Assembly (NCBI RefSeq): GCF_001522545.3
Contig: NC_031769.1
Span: 16,652,577 to 16,716,576 of the forward strand
Direction: 5' to 3'
Length of the DNA stretch: 64,000 nucleotides
DNA from: Parus major
Taxonomy: Eukaryota > Chordata > Aves > Passeriformes > Paridae
Numbering within the stretch: position 1 is the stretch's first letter; the number at the start of each line of letters is the position of its first letter. Positions 41,771 to 54,553 of this stretch are shown here, piece after piece. A program made the translations under genes and the position numbers. The notes beneath the pieces are model-generated. The model saw only the letters and a list, made by a program, of their open reading frames with translations. It ran no database searches and was not told the DNA's origin.

Positions 41771-42572
41771 GATTCATACAGCAACTGACTTCGGAAGAAG
41801 CCTCTTGTGATCATTCAGTGCATTCACCTGCTCAAAGCAGGCTCAGTTAAGTTGGGGGTTTTTTATACCTTCAATAATGGAGACTTCACCATCTCTGGGA
41901 AACCTGATTTAGTGAATCACTAAACTCACAGTGTCCAAAAAAAATATTTCTGATGCTTAAATGAAATTTCTTGTGTTTCAGTTTGTGCCTCTTGGGCTTT
42001 CCATCCTTTCATAAGGCTGAGAAAGGGCTGTCTCTCTCTTCTTTTTCACTGGGTACTTACATATAAAATGCCCCTGAAGCCTTTTCTTCTTCAAGCTGAA
42101 CAGTACCAGCTCACTCAGTCTTTGTGTGCCAGATGCTCCTGTGAGGCCCCTCACTAGGTTTGCTTCAGTGCACCCATGTCTCCTGTGCTGAGGAGCCCAG
42201 AAGTGGACATAGCCCTCTTGATGGCACCAGGCTGGGTAAAAAGCAAGGATCACTTCCCTCAACCTGCTGGCAAAACTTCCTCTCACTGACCAGGAGGCTG
42301 TTGGCTTTCTCTGCCACAAGCACACGTTGTTGACTCAAACTGGTGTATCAATACACAGGAGTATATCAATAGTGACTGACCTGCAATCAGACACAGCCTT
42401 CTACAAGACTGCTGAGCTGGTTAAACACTATTTCCCCCTCAGAAATCCATGCTGACTACTCCCAATCACATTCCTCCTCTTCATGTGTTCCAGAAGGGGT
42501 TTTCACAATGATTTGTTCCATCATCTTCCCAGGGACTGAGGTGAGACTGATCAGCCTGTAGGTTCTTGGGAG
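41771..42572 (-). mobile_element. CR1 LINE relic, apparently deleted internally
   Basis: The antisense tail starts at gattcatacagcaactgac, then ctgctcaaagcaggctcag, cttgtgtttcagtttgtgcc, tgctgaggagcccagaagtgg and aaggatcacttccctcaacc, up to about 42335. After a poorly matching gap it resumes at about 42390 with ttctacaagactgctgagctgg, aaatccatgctgactactcc and cttcccagggactgaggtgag. That last part is antisense of the reverse-transcriptase finger region. In full CR1 elements these two parts are far apart, so roughly 0.8-0.9 kb appears to be missing. No intact reading frame remains. Confidence 0.8.
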
Positions 42573-42640
42573 ACATATCAAGTACTTTGGATTTTACAAC
42601 ATCCTATGTCACAACATACACTTTTCCATTCAGCAGCAAA

Positions 42641-43182
42641 GACCTTGGAAAAGAACTTAAAGATCATTGAGTCCCAGCCATTAACCAAGCACTGACAAAG
42701 TCAGCATTAAAACTTGCCCCTAAGTGCCACATCTTTTAAATAACTCCAGGGACAGTTACTCAGCCCCAGGAGCCTGTTCCAATGCTTGACAATCCTTTCA
42801 GTGAAGTGAGTTTTCCTAATATCCACTGTAAAATTCCTTCGGGACAACTTGAAGACATTTCCTCTTGTCCTATCACCTGTCCTCTGTCTCTTGGGAGAAG
42901 AGACCAACCCCAACCTCATCCCAATCTCCTTTTGTGTAGTTGTAAAGAGCAGTAAAGTCTCCCCTGAGCCTCCTTTTCTCCAGACTAAACAATCCCAGCT
43001 CCCTCAGAGAACTTGTGCTCCAGGCCCTTCACCAGCTCCACTGCCCTTCCCTGGACTTGCTCCAGCCCCTTGAATATCTTTCCTGCAGTGAGGGGTCCAA
43101 AACTGAACAGAGGAATCAAGATACAACCTCACCAGTGATGAGTACAGAGGAATGATCACTTCCCTAGTCCTGTGGGCCACTT
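42641..43182 (-). mobile_element. CR1 LINE 3' fragment
   Basis: Clear bird CR1 antisense: cttaaagatcattgagtccc, aagtgccacatcttttaaat, gttccaatgcttgacaatcc, cctcttgtcctatcacctg, cttgggagaagagaccaacc, ctcccctgagcctccttttc, cttgtgctccaggcccttcacc and atgatcacttccctagtcctg. The last tail bases (ATTCTATG repeats) seem lost at 42641. Truncated at 43182, followed by a T/A-rich tract. It is better preserved than its neighbour at 41771-42572, which suggests a separate, later insertion. Confidence 0.9.
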
Positions 43183-43215
43183 TTTTTTTTAATTTTATTT
43201 TTATTATTTTATATT
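43183..43215. repeat. T/A-rich low-complexity tract
   Basis: A run of T followed by attttatttttattattttat, at the truncated 5' side of the CR1 copy ending at 43182. Confidence 0.75.
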
Positions 43216-46076
43216 TGATGATACAAGATACTCATGATCACAGTCATGTTCAGACAGTGTCTCCATATTCCTCCCAGGGCACCTGGCCCCACTTCCACCT
43301 GCAGCTTCAATTTATGCTTAAGTTTTGTCAGGATCTCCCTGTTAAGCCATGCAAGCTTGAAAAGATTTTCGTAATACTTCTTCCACAAGCACTATAAAAT
43401 TATTTAATTTCCAACTAAATCCATGTTCCTTTTGCTTCTCTTGTACTAAAACTTTTCTTACAAGAGTGCTTGTCTTTCACAAAACCCAGTCTTCATGAAC
43501 TGAATGCAAACTTTTTTACCTACACACTCTTCTCCCATCTGCAGCTTTTCTGTAGCACAACCTGAACTTTTGATATGGTTAAGTTGTTCTGGTTTTCCTT
43601 TTTCTCAGAGCTTTGTGAGTTTCTGGGGTGAAAATCTACAGCAAGAAGAAACAGGACAGTGCAGAAGCAGGAACAGGAAAGCAATATCTCCTAACAATTA
43701 CAAGCTGCCATATGATTTCAACTGTTTTTCTCCATGGTGCAATTACTACTCTTTTTTCACCAGACCTCTGCAATACATGTTTCATAGTAACATCACAGAT
43801 CTGAAGTAGTACCAGGGTCTGAAACTACTTGAGGACACAGTGCTTTCAAAAGCAAAGTTTCTTTAAGCGTATGTGTGGCATTTAAAAGAAGTGTCATGAT
43901 GGTACGAGACTCCCACTGCGTTCATTTCAGATCCTTTGCCATTTTAAAACATCATCTCAGACTTGTACCCCACTGCTATTACACAGAGTACACCAATATG
44001 TACACGATATATTTCTGAAATTCATCTGTGATTAATACAGTTGCTGGCACAGCCTGTTTAGCCACCCACATTTTCAGTTATTTTTGATTCAGCATTCGGA
44101 AAATGGAACATATGGAAGAGCACATCCTCCTAGAACGTATATGGACCAACTCCCTGTGTTATATTTATCGAACTAATTGGGAATAATTGCAGTGTTGCTA
44201 TCTTGGTGGAAGCAATCAAGACAAATATCAAGGGTGTAAGAGTAGACTCAGCTTGTCAGCGTAACACATTCATCCACACTGGCAATGCTGCCTGGCTGAA
44301 CCCCAGCCACAGCCATAAGTTAATAACAATATTACTGGTAATTGTGGACCATCTGGCAGGTAAGTATATTTCGTTAATCTCCTTGTAACAATAGATATCT
44401 GTTTCCTGTCACAAATTTACAGTCCTTACACACACAAAAGAGATAGCTAAGGATTGCATGGCCATGTTAAACATGCAGTTAAGAAAGAATTAGTTAAATT
44501 ATACATAAGAAAATCATTGAAGAATGATGTCATCAAGGATTTTCTGTCAGGCCAGAGGTTTGATTTAAGAAGCTTTAATGTCTGTCCGTATTTCCAGTAC
44601 TACTGTTTGTTGGCATGCTGCTTGCCTTGAAATCTGTGCCAAAAATTGATTTAAGCTTATTTTCCCAACCTACTAGCTATCTTGATAGTTTCAGTAGTTA
44701 TAATATTTCATTGTAACAACATGTTGTAAAACCTATTTACAGAATAATTTTTTTTCCTGTACTGTTACATCATAAAAAAAAGGAGCATGTTCTTTTTCTC
44801 CTAGTCAGCTTAAGCCAGAACTGTACAAAATAATAGTCTGCCAACATGTAAATGGTGATAAACAGTATCCTTGTGCTCTAGCTCTTCAAAAGCTTTTTTG
44901 GCACAGAGGTCATCACAGCTCAGCTAAACACACAGCTTGTCTTCTAAGTTTGTACACTTACTTCTGCCCGTAAGCATTGTGAGCACCCATAATTAAGGTA
45001 TAAGGCATGGCTATCACACACTGAAGTGGGCACCATTCCCCACATCTAAACAGCTGTTCAGATTCTTGCTGTCATATTCATCCAGCCCTCCACACTGTCC
45101 TTCACAAGTCCTCTTTACCACAAAACAAGGAGCTAAGAAAAACAAGTTCTCTACACCATCAGAAATCTGCAAATGCCCACTCCCCTGGACAAACACATGC
45201 TGTATTTAGCACAGCCAATGTTTTCAGGGCAGATGCCTTTTCTGACCACTCATTTTGGAGATTGCCACTTTCAAGAATATTAATCTTCAAATACTGCATA
45301 TTACCTGACACCTGAGGCTCCTCCAGTGTACCATCAACTGAACACCCAAAAATAATCCTGGTGTCAAATTCACAAATGAATTCCAGCCGTAAGTCTGGCT
45401 GACAAACAGCAGCTTCTGCAGGTTCAGCTTGCTTTTTAAAGTTAAAATTTAGGATTCTGCATCACTTGGACATTGTTGAAATCATTACTGTGCATAACCA
45501 GCCAGATTAACAAAAGCTACTGAGACATGACACATGATTTTAACCCGGTCAGAGTTACCGCCAATTCCTTACTAACAGGACAGACAACACTAATTCCTCA
45601 GCCCTAGCATGACTGCTGCTTTTCAGCACACATTTTCATAAGAGAACCAGCTTTCACTAAAAAGAAAATTAACTGAAGAGTAACATATAGCAGTGTGGGC
45701 ACATAAATTAGGGTTTACCTGCAAAGAAAATACCTCTAGGCCATCTGAAACAGTACTACAAGAGCAGAATATTTAAAGCTGAATTCTCTATTGTCTGAAG
45801 AATTATTTCCAATTTAAATCTGCCTTCGGATTTATGGCATGCAGTGCTGCCTCCCTGGGGATTCCCCTGCAGTTTAGTCAGTCTCTTAGATACTCTGAGG
45901 GGCAGGGATGGTTTGGGTTTTTTTTTTTGCTTGAGGATGCTCAAGTTGCTGCTAGCATCTTAACTCTGCCACAGAGCATCACCTTGTATAGGAATGCCAG
46001 GTGTCAGTGATGGTAGAGTACCACTTACATTAGATTAGCACTATGAAAAGAGTTCTTGGAGCCAAATTCAGGTTAC

Positions 46077-46092
46077 TTTTTTTTTTTTTTTT
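46077..46092. repeat. T homopolymer of about 16 bases
   Basis: A pure T run in intron 1 with no recognised element next to it. Confidence 0.8.
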
Positions 46093-49000
46093 AGTGCTTC
46101 CATTACCATCCATGGGGTCAAAGAAGCAGGTGAAAAGAAAGGGTCCCAAAGAACTGAGCACAGTAGAAGAAAATATGTTAGGAACACAAAGAGCTTTTGA
46201 AATAGAAGAATCCTACACAGGAGGGATGGTCTCAGCCTAACTATACCAAATCCTGTGACACTGAAGATTTATTTAAAGATAACAAGGTCATTTTAAAACT
46301 CAAAAGTAAGTGGAAGCCAACCTCAAAAAAAAAAAGGAAATTGAAAGGCATAAACCTGGGCAAGGAGGAACATACAAATTACAAGAATGTAAGACAAAAC
46401 CAAGATATTTTTAGAAACAGCATGTTAAAAGGATAGGCTCTACTAATTAAAAACATTTCAAATACCTCAGAAAGTGGAAGGCTGAAGTAGAATCTCTAAC
46501 ATAATACTCAAGATGCAAAAATTGCTTGGAGTAAAGACATCTTTTGACAAAAATGAGTTATTTTCATCACTCTTGAATGAATCAATGAAACAAAAGCGGG
46601 GAAGTTAACAAGCTAGACTTCACCACTGACTTTTCTGCACCTCACAAATAAGCAGCCAGTGGCAAAGTCTGCAAGCGATAAAAATGTTTAATATAACCCA
46701 CAATTAAACCCCCCTGACACAGAAAAAATGCAATAAAACACTTTGGAAAGTATTAATTCAAGAATCTAGGATCTCACAATGAATTTAAATTTATGAAGTG
46801 AATTTAAAACCAGAAAATTATGGAACCCATAATAGATGGATATTATGGAATATATAAATATATTATAGAATGCAATGCCAAACTGCATTGCAGAAGACAG
46901 AAGTGTGTTAAAACATAGATGAGAATCATGGAGTAATACGTACTTAGTATCCAGTCATTCAGATAAAGTCTGAAAAAAAACTATTTTTTATTGCTTACCA
47001 TTGATAAATTGGATATAACCCGGATAGGAATACTTGACATTTTCCCTTCAACATCTGCCAGAAGCTGCTTTTGGAGCAAAGGCTATGGAAACCTTTTATT
47101 TGACCTAACACAGCAGTACATTTTTTCTTACCTTTAGGAAGATTTCCATCTCAGCCCACACTCACAAATAGAATAGATAACAGTCCTGGAGCTGAATCTC
47201 AGTAAGGACTGCTACATGTCCATTCCCTTCAAAAGAGCTTTGATAACCTCCTGTGCTGGAAGTCTAGCCCAAGTGGGATGAGGATGGAGAACAAAGGAGC
47301 TGGAAAGAGAAGTTTGACACAAAAAAAATATAGCTCCTTTTATTGCAACTGAGCATGTGCTACGTAACTGTGGACATGAATGCAGTATGTGTTTCAATTC
47401 TCTCATGGCCACATTTAACTTCTTTTTCAAAGACCCACTTCTGTTTCTCCAGTACTGAAGAAAGCTGAATCATGGTTCTAAAAGAGAAATCCCTATTTAT
47501 TGTTCCTTTCCTATGTTTTTTCAACATCCAGTTTTCTATCCATATCCATGACCTCATATGAAAAATGCTGTCAGAGACATAATTGATTGCCTAGAGAATA
47601 CTTAAAATATCCTGAGGGTTTCCACAAATAGACAGTATAATAAGAGGCTTCTTTGTTTTACTTCTTTTCAAGAATACAAATGCAAGAATTTCAGAAATTC
47701 TAGGAAATAAATTATTCCTTTTCATTTTTGAAACCTGTTCTAAATCCACACACACTTTCAATCATGTTAAGGGCCAGGACACCTGATAAAAAAAGTCAAC
47801 CTCAACATTTTAAAATATTTTCTGTACTATACAACTAATGTCACATCACAATGGCACAAAATTAAAAAGTCTCCTTAAACAATTAGAATTAATTTTCTCT
47901 TATCTCAGTACTCAGACTAAAGAGAGATTGTGGAAAACTAAAAAAGGGGGCTAAAGGAAGAAATTAAACCATGTCTAAAAGAAAAAATTACCCACTTTTA
48001 AAATTCCTTTTTTCATGTCTATATTTGTTCGGGTTTTTTTTACCAAGTAATTTAATAGCTGTGAAATATTTAGCAGAATAATGAATCATACATATAATCC
48101 CTATGAAATTACTTATTTGTCACAAATACTTCTACCTGCATGGTTTAATCTGCCTTTAGTAATGTTTCCTTAACTGAGGGTCCCATCACAGTCTAACACT
48201 GGAGTGGTCCAAGTAACTGCTAATGGTACAGTGGAAATCACTACATTACACTGCCTTTAGGGAAGAAACAGCTCCATTTAACTGTGCAGTAAAGATTATC
48301 TTTGCATCAAGGGCTATCTTTCCAATAACTGAGAGAAGTAGCAAACCTCTGGAAGACAGAAAATATGAAGATGTAGCACAATCTGGCCAAACTTCAGAAT
48401 GAAGTTACCTGTAAATGATCCAGAACAAGACTCCATTCAAAATAAAATAAAATTTAAAAACGGAATGCAGAGCAAACAAACCCCAAACAGCCACCCCAAC
48501 TTATTCAGCTTGCTGATTGAGTACTTCTCTGCTGAAACAGACATTATTCCAATGGATGCTCCCCAAAAACCTTAAGAAAAGGTAGCAAATGCTGGATTTG
48601 CTGAAAAACTTGCTGGAATATGGTGGGAGGGGAAAAGAAAGCCAGTGCTTCATATCCTGAAGACAATCTGACCTCCACAATGAGAAATCATGCGAGGCCA
48701 ATGACCAGTTCTCGAAATGCAGACATATTACAACACAGTGTTAAAGAAAATGAGAACAGCACACAAGGGAACATCTTGAACCACAAAAGCAGCAACTCAT
48801 TCATCAGAGTTTGGGGATAATTGATGTCATTGCACAAGGCTGGAACAGTGCACATGAATCTGACTAACCATGTTCAGGAAATACTGGAACAGGACTTCAG
48901 AAGAGGGACCATGGCAACAGGGAGCTTATGATAGAGACTAAAGAAAGCCAGTCTGTGTAGTCTAGTAAACAATGGTGGAGAAGGGGCCACTGCCTATAAA

Positions 49001-52000
49001 TAAGTCAGGGCAGTAAACACCAGCTAAGAGTGCTAAGTCAGATAGAAGACAGTTCTGGACTAAAATAAATGCATGAGAACTGCCGGCAAATAAATTCAGA
49101 TCAGAAATCAGGAGAAGTTATCCAACCCTTAGGTCCAGCATGCCAATGAATTGAAGAGTCAAAAGGGAAATTCACCTGCTTGAAGATGGAGATTTGTCAA
49201 CTGATGACATTAAGTGCACCTGTGACAGCAGAAGACTGACTCAGTGACCCAGGAGGACTTTCTTTTAACTAGTGTTTTCCTATTAGCTGACTATTTAGTC
49301 ATCGTTCTTCTAGATGAAGAAGTGATCTTTCCCACTTGTCTCCTGGACTGCTAAAGCAATGAAGACCTCCCATTTCTTCTCCAGGCACCAAGAAAATACT
49401 TTTAGAAAAGGAATCGTATTTACAACATGCAACTTCTCACACTTTTCCACTTTCTCAGTAGGGCTGCCAAGAGGACCCTTGGGTCGTCATGTGCCATAAA
49501 ATATGGTTCATTCTGACCATGTGATAGGCAGTACAGAGGAGGGGCACAGAAGATTTGTGACATGCTACTGTGCTCTACCCCCTGCAGCATTACAGTACTA
49601 GAGTGATTAGGCACATTAGGTGGTAAATTTCAGCTGCAAACAGCATCAGTTTAAACAGGAGGGATGGTCAACATCAAGTGTGATTACTTCAAGTCTGTGT
49701 GGATCCTGATTTCTGCACCTTATAAGCAGGTAGTAGCAATGTTCTCTCCATGCATTTTGGGTGGAAAGACCAGCAAATGCAGACCACAAAAAACTTCAGC
49801 ACTGCTAAGAAGCTGCAGACAGCCAGCACTGCTAGTTTAGCACTGTACCGGGCTAATGTGGCCCCATGGGCCTGAACAGTTTCTGGTACATTTATCAGCA
49901 CAATCAAGTTGCCTTTGGTTTCTCCACTTCATCTCAGTATTTGTCTCCAGTGTTAGCCATGGCTAGACAACTTAACCACATTATCTCCTTTGCCTTCATT
50001 TGGGGCAGTTTGGCAGTAATCTCTTGGGAAGGGGAGAGGTGAAACTGAAGACAGATGAACTGCAAGACCTGTCCTGTAACACTCACATCCTCAGCCAAAA
50101 GCACTGTAACTCTTCACAATGTTAAGAACAAAGCTTGCTGCTTTTTGCTGCACTTTCAGAACGTGACTGACAACAGCACTGCAGTAGCAGCATGCACTGA
50201 ACACAGGCAGTAGTAATTATCAGCATTGTCTTCCTTAAACTCTTTCCATTGCTATCCTACATGAACAAGCCCATCTGTTACTGCCACAGAAGAGATACCA
50301 AGAAGGAGCAATGGCTTTTCCTTCTGTAATGTGAAGGAACTCATGTTTGTGGATATAGCATGCTCCTGAATGTATCTGTCCCCCAACAGTATCTCACCCT
50401 ATTGTACCATGCCTTAAACCTAATGTGAGCAAAGAAAGCACACAAACTGTTAGAATGTTCAAGTGGCATGCACTAAATTATCATTAATGATATCATGCCA
50501 GACTACTAAATGGGAGGAGCATGGTAACCGATTCATTAAGATGTTTCTAACAGATGGTTCAAAGATACACTTTTGGGAGAACCAACATAGCTGTCCCAAA
50601 AGATGGAGGTTGAAAAACATTGTTTTTCCATATGGGCCTCAAATAAGAATTTAAATTCAAAATATTGTGTCACTCAAAGACTGATGGTGAGGGGAAGCAA
50701 AGCTTACTTCAAGAGACATCTTACAGTAATTCATACTAATTTTCCAGTGACCACACTGGATTTAAAATTTTTCTATTATGTGTTCATGCTTTAAACCATT
50801 TTTTCTCTTAAAAATTCACATTGAGGCTATGTACCTATTAAGCATTGAAAACACTGTGTAAATACTGAGACAAACTACAAGTCTTGGAAGAATATTTTGT
50901 GTATACTATTTTCTATGTATCTGAGAAGTTACTTTCTCAATATTCCAAGTAATAATCTTATATTCTAGCCCATCTTTCATCTAGGATACCTCAAATCAGG
51001 AACACAAGCTAACTCCTTTAGCTTGCCAGAATGTGTATATATTTATAATCTCACTTCTTCCACCTGCTTCTTTAATAGTTTGGAAAGACATAACCCACTT
51101 TTCAGAAATGCTTACAAACTCATCTCTGTTGATACAACAAATCTTTGTTAGTTTCATCCTAATTATTCAGTATAACAGCAACACAACACTTTGAACTTGC
51201 ACAGCGCACTCCATCCCAAGATCTTCTAAATAAGCAGTGGTTCTCCAAGCTTAGATGAGCTCAGTGAAAGCCCTTTGAAGTATCAGAGTTATAACAGGCT
51301 ATTCTGTCTTCAACGGAAGTGACCCCTACATGGCAAAAAGAGGCTGGGAAGATGAGGCAGGGAATGCAGTGCTCTGTACTGCATCCAGGAGGACATCTAC
51401 TGGTTGCCATGGTTGGCTAGGGCTATGCCAAAACAGCCCTGGTGAGCTCTGAACACCAAAGCTGCCACAGCAGAAACCTACACCACTAAGATGCTTCCGG
51501 GCATCACACAATCTTGGCAGAGGCACAGAGCAGGGATCGGAGCTTTAGACTCTTTTGCTTAAAAAATGGGTTTATTTCCTCTTCAATTAAGTCAATCTTG
51601 AAGCTCCTTTAAGTTTTATACCAAAATTCATATTCTCAGAGCTAGTTTGTGGCTGCCACCACACCTCCAGCCTAGTGGTTCTGCAAAATCTATCCCCAAG
51701 AGACCATCAGCCTACATTAACTTACATCCACATCCCAAAGTTCATCAAATGTTGAACACTGCATTTCAATGATCCCTGATAAGCTTCCTGACTTCTCTGA
51801 ACTCCCTAGGGTCCACAAGAGCTCTACAGTAAACCTATTCCTGGGTTTTGGTCTCAAGAGGAATTCACCAACAAACAGCCTACGGATGAGCTCATTTTAC
51901 TTTAACTCTACCATCCCCGTAGGTGTGAAAATTTCAGGGCAAAAGATAATTCAACAGAGAAATAAGCAGCCATTATCCATTCAATAAATTTCAAGTTTTT

Positions 52001-53079
52001 TCAAGGATTAATGACTGCACTTTTTATATCTCTGTATGCTCTCTGTATCTTTAATCGCACTGTATTTCAGAGTGAGCCAAGAGAAACAGCATTTGCAGAC
52101 ACTATTGCCTTGTCACCTAGGTGTGGCAAAATGTTCCTACCAATCTTTACCTACTACTAATTCACTGCACAAAATAAATCCTGTGCTCCTCTCTCATCCT
52201 GAGAAATGCCAGCTGCTTCTGGGCAGTGGGCATTCCCCACTGAACAAAGCTCCCTGTGAACCCCTCGCAGGAGTGGCAGTAGAAAAACTGGCATCTCACA
52301 CTCTACAGGTTGCTCTCCTCTTTGAGGGAATCTCTTTGGTGTCAAAATACAAAGACACAAGAAAGAGCCTTTTTCTGTCTTCCTCTGTTAGTTGCAGTTC
52401 AGTGGCAAAGTATATAAAAGCAACAAAAAATAAGCAAACCTTTACATACGCTAGGTATCAAATATCAAGGTGATGATGTCAAAGGAAAGCTTTCCTCCTG
52501 CCAGTTCAGGTTACAGCCACATGAGCTATGACACAATTGCAGTCACCCACACTTATTTACCTACTGTACTGACCACTGACCAGGCTCGAGCACCCCACGG
52601 CAGATGTGCTCTGGAGACCAGAAACAGCAGTTTACCGGCACAACAATGGTATTTCCCAGCAGGTTAAAAGCACAGCTGAGCTCCAGCTAGTTTCAACTTC
52701 ACAGTACGGTAAGAAGTAACACCTCAGTGAGCATTTTCCTCTTGCAGATGCAGATAAACTTCAACTGGCAACTGCTGCTCTCCTCGCCACAAGCACGCCA
52801 GGAACGTAAGCCACATGCACGCCTGCTCCAGTGGGAGCAGGTAAAGCAAACGCTGTCTTACAGACGGAGACGACAGCGATTCTCTTACGGAGCAACAGCT
52901 CCCGAAGGCACAGCTCAACAGGAAGGCCTGAGGTTGCTCTGCGGTGTGACTGAGCGGCAGGGGTTGATCAGGTCACCCAGAGACCCGAATGCCCTTCCCT
53001 AGGAGGGGGCAGAACCAATCCCCCATCCTGCTTCCCCCCTCCCCTTCTTGACAGAAAGCAAGCAGAACACTCCTCTTAC

Positions 53080-53951
53080 CTGAACTCGGGCAGGAGGTTT
53101 GGCCGCAGCCCATAGAAAGCCGCCGAGAGAGTCACTAGCCAGCCGGGTTTGTAATTCCCATTCTCACACTCCAGGTATGGTGAGGACCACCTGATGTGGT
53201 TCTTATCAGCAGTGAAGCTCTCTCGCCTCTTCCAACTGTTCTCCAAAGTTTTGGGGCCCGTGTTTAAGACCTTCCTGTGCAGATGCGGCCTCCACTTGCG
53301 CTTCAAGCTGTGGAACCACTCTGTTTCCACAGAGGCGTTGGCCAGGCGGTGAGCCGTGGAGGACAAGTCCTGCAGGAGGACCTGGCTCTCGTGCCTGCTG
53401 GCCTGGAGGAACACCTGGGGAGTGGAGGAGAAAGGCTCCGTGCTGAAAGTGATAGCGGCCCTGGAGATGTTGGGGTCCTCCTCCAGCAGGCTCCTGATCA
53501 AGGCGCGGTACCACTCCAGGTCCTCCTGCAAGTTCTGCTCCCGCGACTTATTGCTCTGGAGGATCATGTTGAGTAAGTTGGTGGCGTGGGTGAGGGTGCC
53601 CAGGGCGCCGTGCAGAGAGGGGTGCGAGGTGAAGCGCGACTTGCCGGCGAGGCTGGCCAGCTCGTACCGCCCGGAGCAGTTGGCTCGCCGCAACTCCCGG
53701 GAGTCGCCCGTGTAGAGGAACGAGGCCACGTCCTGGGGCACCTCCTCGGCGAGCCGCTGCGCCAAGATGGTGCTCTCTGTAGAGCGGCTCCGCGGGGCCG
53801 GCAGAGGCTCCCGGCTCTTGATGTGGTTGTAAATAGGCTGCTTCCCTCCGAGCGCCCGCTCCCGGCCGCGCACTGCCTGCCCTTGGTCGGCGGCAGCCCC
53901 CAGCCCGCGTTGGGCGAGGAGCAAGAGAAGAAGGAGCCGGAGCAAAGCCAT
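53080..53951 (-). CDS. GPR158: GPR158 coding exon 1: signal peptide and extracellular Cache domain
   Basis: First coding exon of GPR158, a class C receptor of neurons that signals through RGS7-Gbeta5 and is described as the metabotropic glycine receptor. It encodes 290 residues plus two bases of codon 291. Start chosen: ATG at 53951-53949, context GGGGAC-ATG-G, followed directly by a Leu-rich signal peptide (residues 1 to about 19). Residues 22-56 look like a disordered linker; residues about 57-290 form the start of the Cache domain. Potential N-glycosylation sites: Asn91, Asn134, Asn161, Asn205. Cys92 and Cys262 are candidates for a disulfide. Ser163-Arg164 and Glu261 match, from memory of the human protein, residues of the glycine pocket. 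Recognisable blocks are ILAQRLAEEVPQDVAS, SNKSREQNLQEDLEWY and PYLECENG. The exon ends CAG|gtaaga at 53080/53079. The frame is open upstream to a GTG at 53981, which I reject as start. The close relative GPR179 fits less well. Confidence 0.95.
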
Positions 53952-54525
53952 GTCCCCCGGTGTTGCCGGCCGCGCCGGCACGGCGAGGCGGCTGAAGATG
54001 GGCTCCGCGCAGGCGGCCGCGGCGAAGGGGTGCGAACGCGCAGAGGCGGCCGAGCGGCAGCGGGGCGGAACGCGACCCCCGGCCCGCGAGTCACCTGTGG
54101 CGGTGCCGCCCGCAACCTCCCCAGCGCGGGGCTCCGCACAGCCCCACCGCCAGCGCGGAGCGGCGCGCAGCCCCTCCGGCGACAGCAGAGCCGAGCCCGC
54201 CTCCTCCCGCCGCGGCCACCGCGCTCACTGAGCTCCTGCCCGGCGCAGCGCGCAGGGGCGGCGGCGCCCGCGGCCGGCGCAGCGGCGGGTCCCCCCGCGG
54301 AGCCCCGCCGCCGCCCGCGCTCCGCCGCTCCGCATCCTTCGGGCGCCGCTGCCGGAGAGGGGGGCCCGCGGCTCGGGACTGCCACTTGCTGCGGGGATCG
54401 GCGGGCGGGGCTGCTGCCGGGGAGCCAGCGGGCAGGCGCCCGCCTCCGACAGCGCTCGGCTCTGCGAGCGAGGACGCCGGCCGTGGGAGGATGCTCACCG
54501 GACGGCTCTGCCACCGGCAGCCCCA
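53952..54525 (-). other. GPR158: Predicted GPR158 5' untranslated leader
   Basis: The leader is inferred from the TATA-like element at 54554-54560, which would place transcription start near 54525, and from the ATG at 53951. It would be about 570 nt and extremely GC-rich. It contains a single upstream ATG (54335). A potential donor-like CAG|gtgact is present near 54096, but I see no reason to add a leader intron. The start site itself is inferred, not seen. Confidence 0.5.
54225..54335 (-). CDS. Upstream ORF in the predicted GPR158 leader (36 codons)
   Basis: This is the only ATG on the minus strand between the GPR158 start codon and position 54525. It lies at 54335-54333, has A at -3 (context gaagg-ATG-C) and runs 36 codons to a TGA at 54227-54225. 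The predicted peptide is Arg/Gly/Ala-rich, as expected from GC-rich leader sequence, and I recognise no protein family. The stop is about 270 nt before the main start, so reinitiation would be possible. If it is translated it could damp GPR158 translation. It is part of the leader only if transcription starts upstream of 54335. Confidence 0.35.
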   Translation of the reverse strand: MRSGGARAAAGLRGGTRRCAGRGRRRPCALRRAGAQ

Positions 54526-54553
54526 CACCGCGCGGCTCCCCTCACCGCCGGCC

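Larger units (their letters stand above)
38962..53079 (-). other. GPR158: GPR158 intron 1 (14,118 bp)
   Basis: Bounded by donor gtaaga at 53079-53074 and acceptor ttttcag ending at 38962. The joined exons restore an AGA Arg codon, which supports this as one uninterrupted intron. It contains two CR1 fragments (41771-42572 and about 42641-43182), a T-rich tract after the second one (43183-43215) and a run of about 16 T at 46077-46092. In 38962-41770 and 43216-53073 I see only AT-rich unique sequence; the ORFs there are short and show no family signature. Confidence 0.85.

Noticed and set aside
53952..53981. Ten-codon N-terminal extension of GPR158 beginning at 53981
   Set aside because: It begins with GTG, not ATG; the ATG at 53951 has a strong context and is followed immediately by a proper signal peptide.
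53564..54526. 320-codon open frame on the minus strand in another frame than GPR158
   Set aside because: It begins with GTG, overlaps the leader and exon 1 out of frame, and its composition is that of GC-rich DNA.
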